From assembly GCA_030040755.1 (NCBI GenBank), contig JASHTC010000019.1:1-6659 (forward strand): 6,659 bases of DNA, read 5' to 3'. Shown here one piece after another: positions 6,492 to 6,659 of this stretch. The notes under the pieces are model-generated. The model did no database searches. It worked only from the letters and a program-made list of their open reading frames with translations, and was not told the DNA's origin. Both the position numbers and the translations under genes were made by a program. Source of the DNA: Thermoplasmata archaeon (lineage in GTDB: Archaea > Thermoplasmatota > Thermoplasmata > Lutacidiplasmatales > UBA184). Numbering within the stretch: the first letter of the stretch is position 1; each line of letters begins with the position of its first letter.

Positions 6492-6518
6492 GGGGGTCCG
6501 TAGGGAGGTCGAACCCCC
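6492..6518 (+). promoter_or_regulatory. Possible leader hairpin holding the ribosome-binding site in its loop
   Basis: GGGGGTCCG (6492-6500) can pair with CGAACCCCC (6510-6518): eight of nine pairs with one C-A mismatch. The loop is 9 nt (6501-6509) and contains the Shine-Dalgarno GGAGGT. The left arm is part of a G8 run (6489-6496). It would matter only if transcription starts upstream of about 6490; if the AT patch at 6479-6488 is the TATA box, the left arm would not be transcribed. Confidence 0.3.
6504..6509 (+). promoter_or_regulatory. Ribosome-binding site of the stand-alone RAM-domain gene
   Basis: GGAGGT lies 10 nt before the ATG at 6520, a good Shine-Dalgarno with slightly long spacing. 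An in-frame TAA at 6478-6480 bounds the gene upstream, so this site and the ATG define the start. Confidence 0.65.
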
Positions 6519-6519
6519 G

Positions 6520-6659
6520 ATGGAGACCCTCTACCTGCTTGTCGAGACCGAGGTGGGCGAGCTCGAGGGGGTCCTGCAGCGCCTCAAGCCGATCCCCGGG
6601 GTCGTCGAGGTGGAGGCCGTCACCGGCCCGTTCGACCTCATCGTGAAAGTACAGGCCGC
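6520..6659 (+). CDS. Stand-alone Lrp/AsnC effector-binding (RAM) domain protein, 3'-truncated
   Basis: The 46 visible residues match the start of the alpha/beta RAM domain that binds amino acids in Lrp/AsnC regulators. They show a first strand TLYLLVET (3-10), a helix VGELEGVLQRLKPI (12-25), the PGVVEVEAVTGPFD turn and strand (26-39) with the family-typical G-P/Y-F-D motif, and strand LIVKV (40-44). The protein begins directly at this domain. An in-frame TAA at 6478-6480 leaves no room for the N-terminal helix-turn-helix of full Lrp proteins, so this is one of the small DNA-binding-free forms known in archaea, usually about 75-80 residues. It probably oligomerises and may sense an amino acid or modulate a full-length Lrp partner. 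It is divergent from the CysRS-family gene and shares a regulatory region with it. The rest lies beyond the window. Confidence 0.85.
   Translation, partial: METLYLLVETEVGELEGVLQRLKPIPGVVEVEAVTGPFDLIVKVQA

Noticed and set aside
6465..6505. Several G runs that might form a G-quadruplex
   Set aside because: The runs are unevenly spaced and overlap better-supported elements; G runs are expected at this base composition.
6503..6522. T-arm-like string (GGTCGAACCCCC) suggesting a tRNA 3' end
   Set aside because: No matching acceptor stem, D-arm or anticodon arm lies upstream, and the ATG of a clear RAM-domain gene follows at once.
5282..6646. 454-codon plus-strand open frame opposite the CysRS-family gene
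   Set aside because: It runs antisense through the HVGH, zinc and KMSKS motifs and on into the RAM gene in the wrong frame; no family resemblance.
1..6659. CRISPR arrays, insertion sequences, rRNA or tRNA genes, phage genes
   Set aside because: No spaced direct repeats, transposase-like proteins, terminal inverted repeats or structural RNA signatures were seen on either strand.

Overview
This window is about 6.7 kb of very G+C-rich DNA (estimated near 70%) that reads as archaeal chromosome. The evidence is an adjacent pair for both subunits of DNA topoisomerase VI, a stand-alone Lrp/AsnC effector-domain gene, a trans-prenyltransferase, and several genes that appear to have a TATA-like element at the spacing expected for leaderless transcripts. 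A G+C-rich Thermoplasmatota or other euryarchaeal lineage would fit, but the lineage is inference; no rRNA marker is present. Nothing indicates a mobile element, phage, CRISPR array or recent transfer.

Left part (1-1997, + strand): the 3' two thirds of a polyprenyl (probably geranylgeranyl) diphosphate synthase; then a GTG-initiated four-helix membrane protein of unknown function; then a carbon-nitrogen hydrolase whose TTG start overlaps the membrane protein's TGA stop (TTGA), so these two are probably translationally coupled. The hydrolase most resembles the glutaminase half of NAD synthetases.

Centre (1998-5175, + strand): a short spacer with a TATA-like box, then top6B and top6A. The two overlap by 41 nt, and a strong Shine-Dalgarno for top6A lies inside the acidic C-terminal tail of Top6B. 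Together they encode the A2B2 type IIB topoisomerase: Top6B is the GHKL ATPase and Top6A the Spo11-like DNA-cleaving subunit. All key catalytic residues of both subunits can be seen.

Right part (5176-6659): a 25-bp gap separates top6A from a convergent minus-strand gene for a cysteinyl-tRNA synthetase-family enzyme. This 406-residue protein has the catalytic core but lacks the C-terminal anticodon-binding domain of standard CysRS, carries a two-residue insertion in its zinc motif, and resembles the mycothiol ligase MshC in overall build. Diverging from it across a 98-bp regulatory region (perfect 7-bp inverted repeat, G8 tract, possible hairpin around a ribosome-binding site) is the start of a stand-alone RAM-domain protein.

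The most interesting points are the unusual CysRS/MshC-like protein and its divergent regulatory region, followed by the NadE-glutaminase-like hydrolase coupled to an unknown membrane protein. The remaining genes are conserved housekeeping genes, and I see no convincing new multi-gene system.
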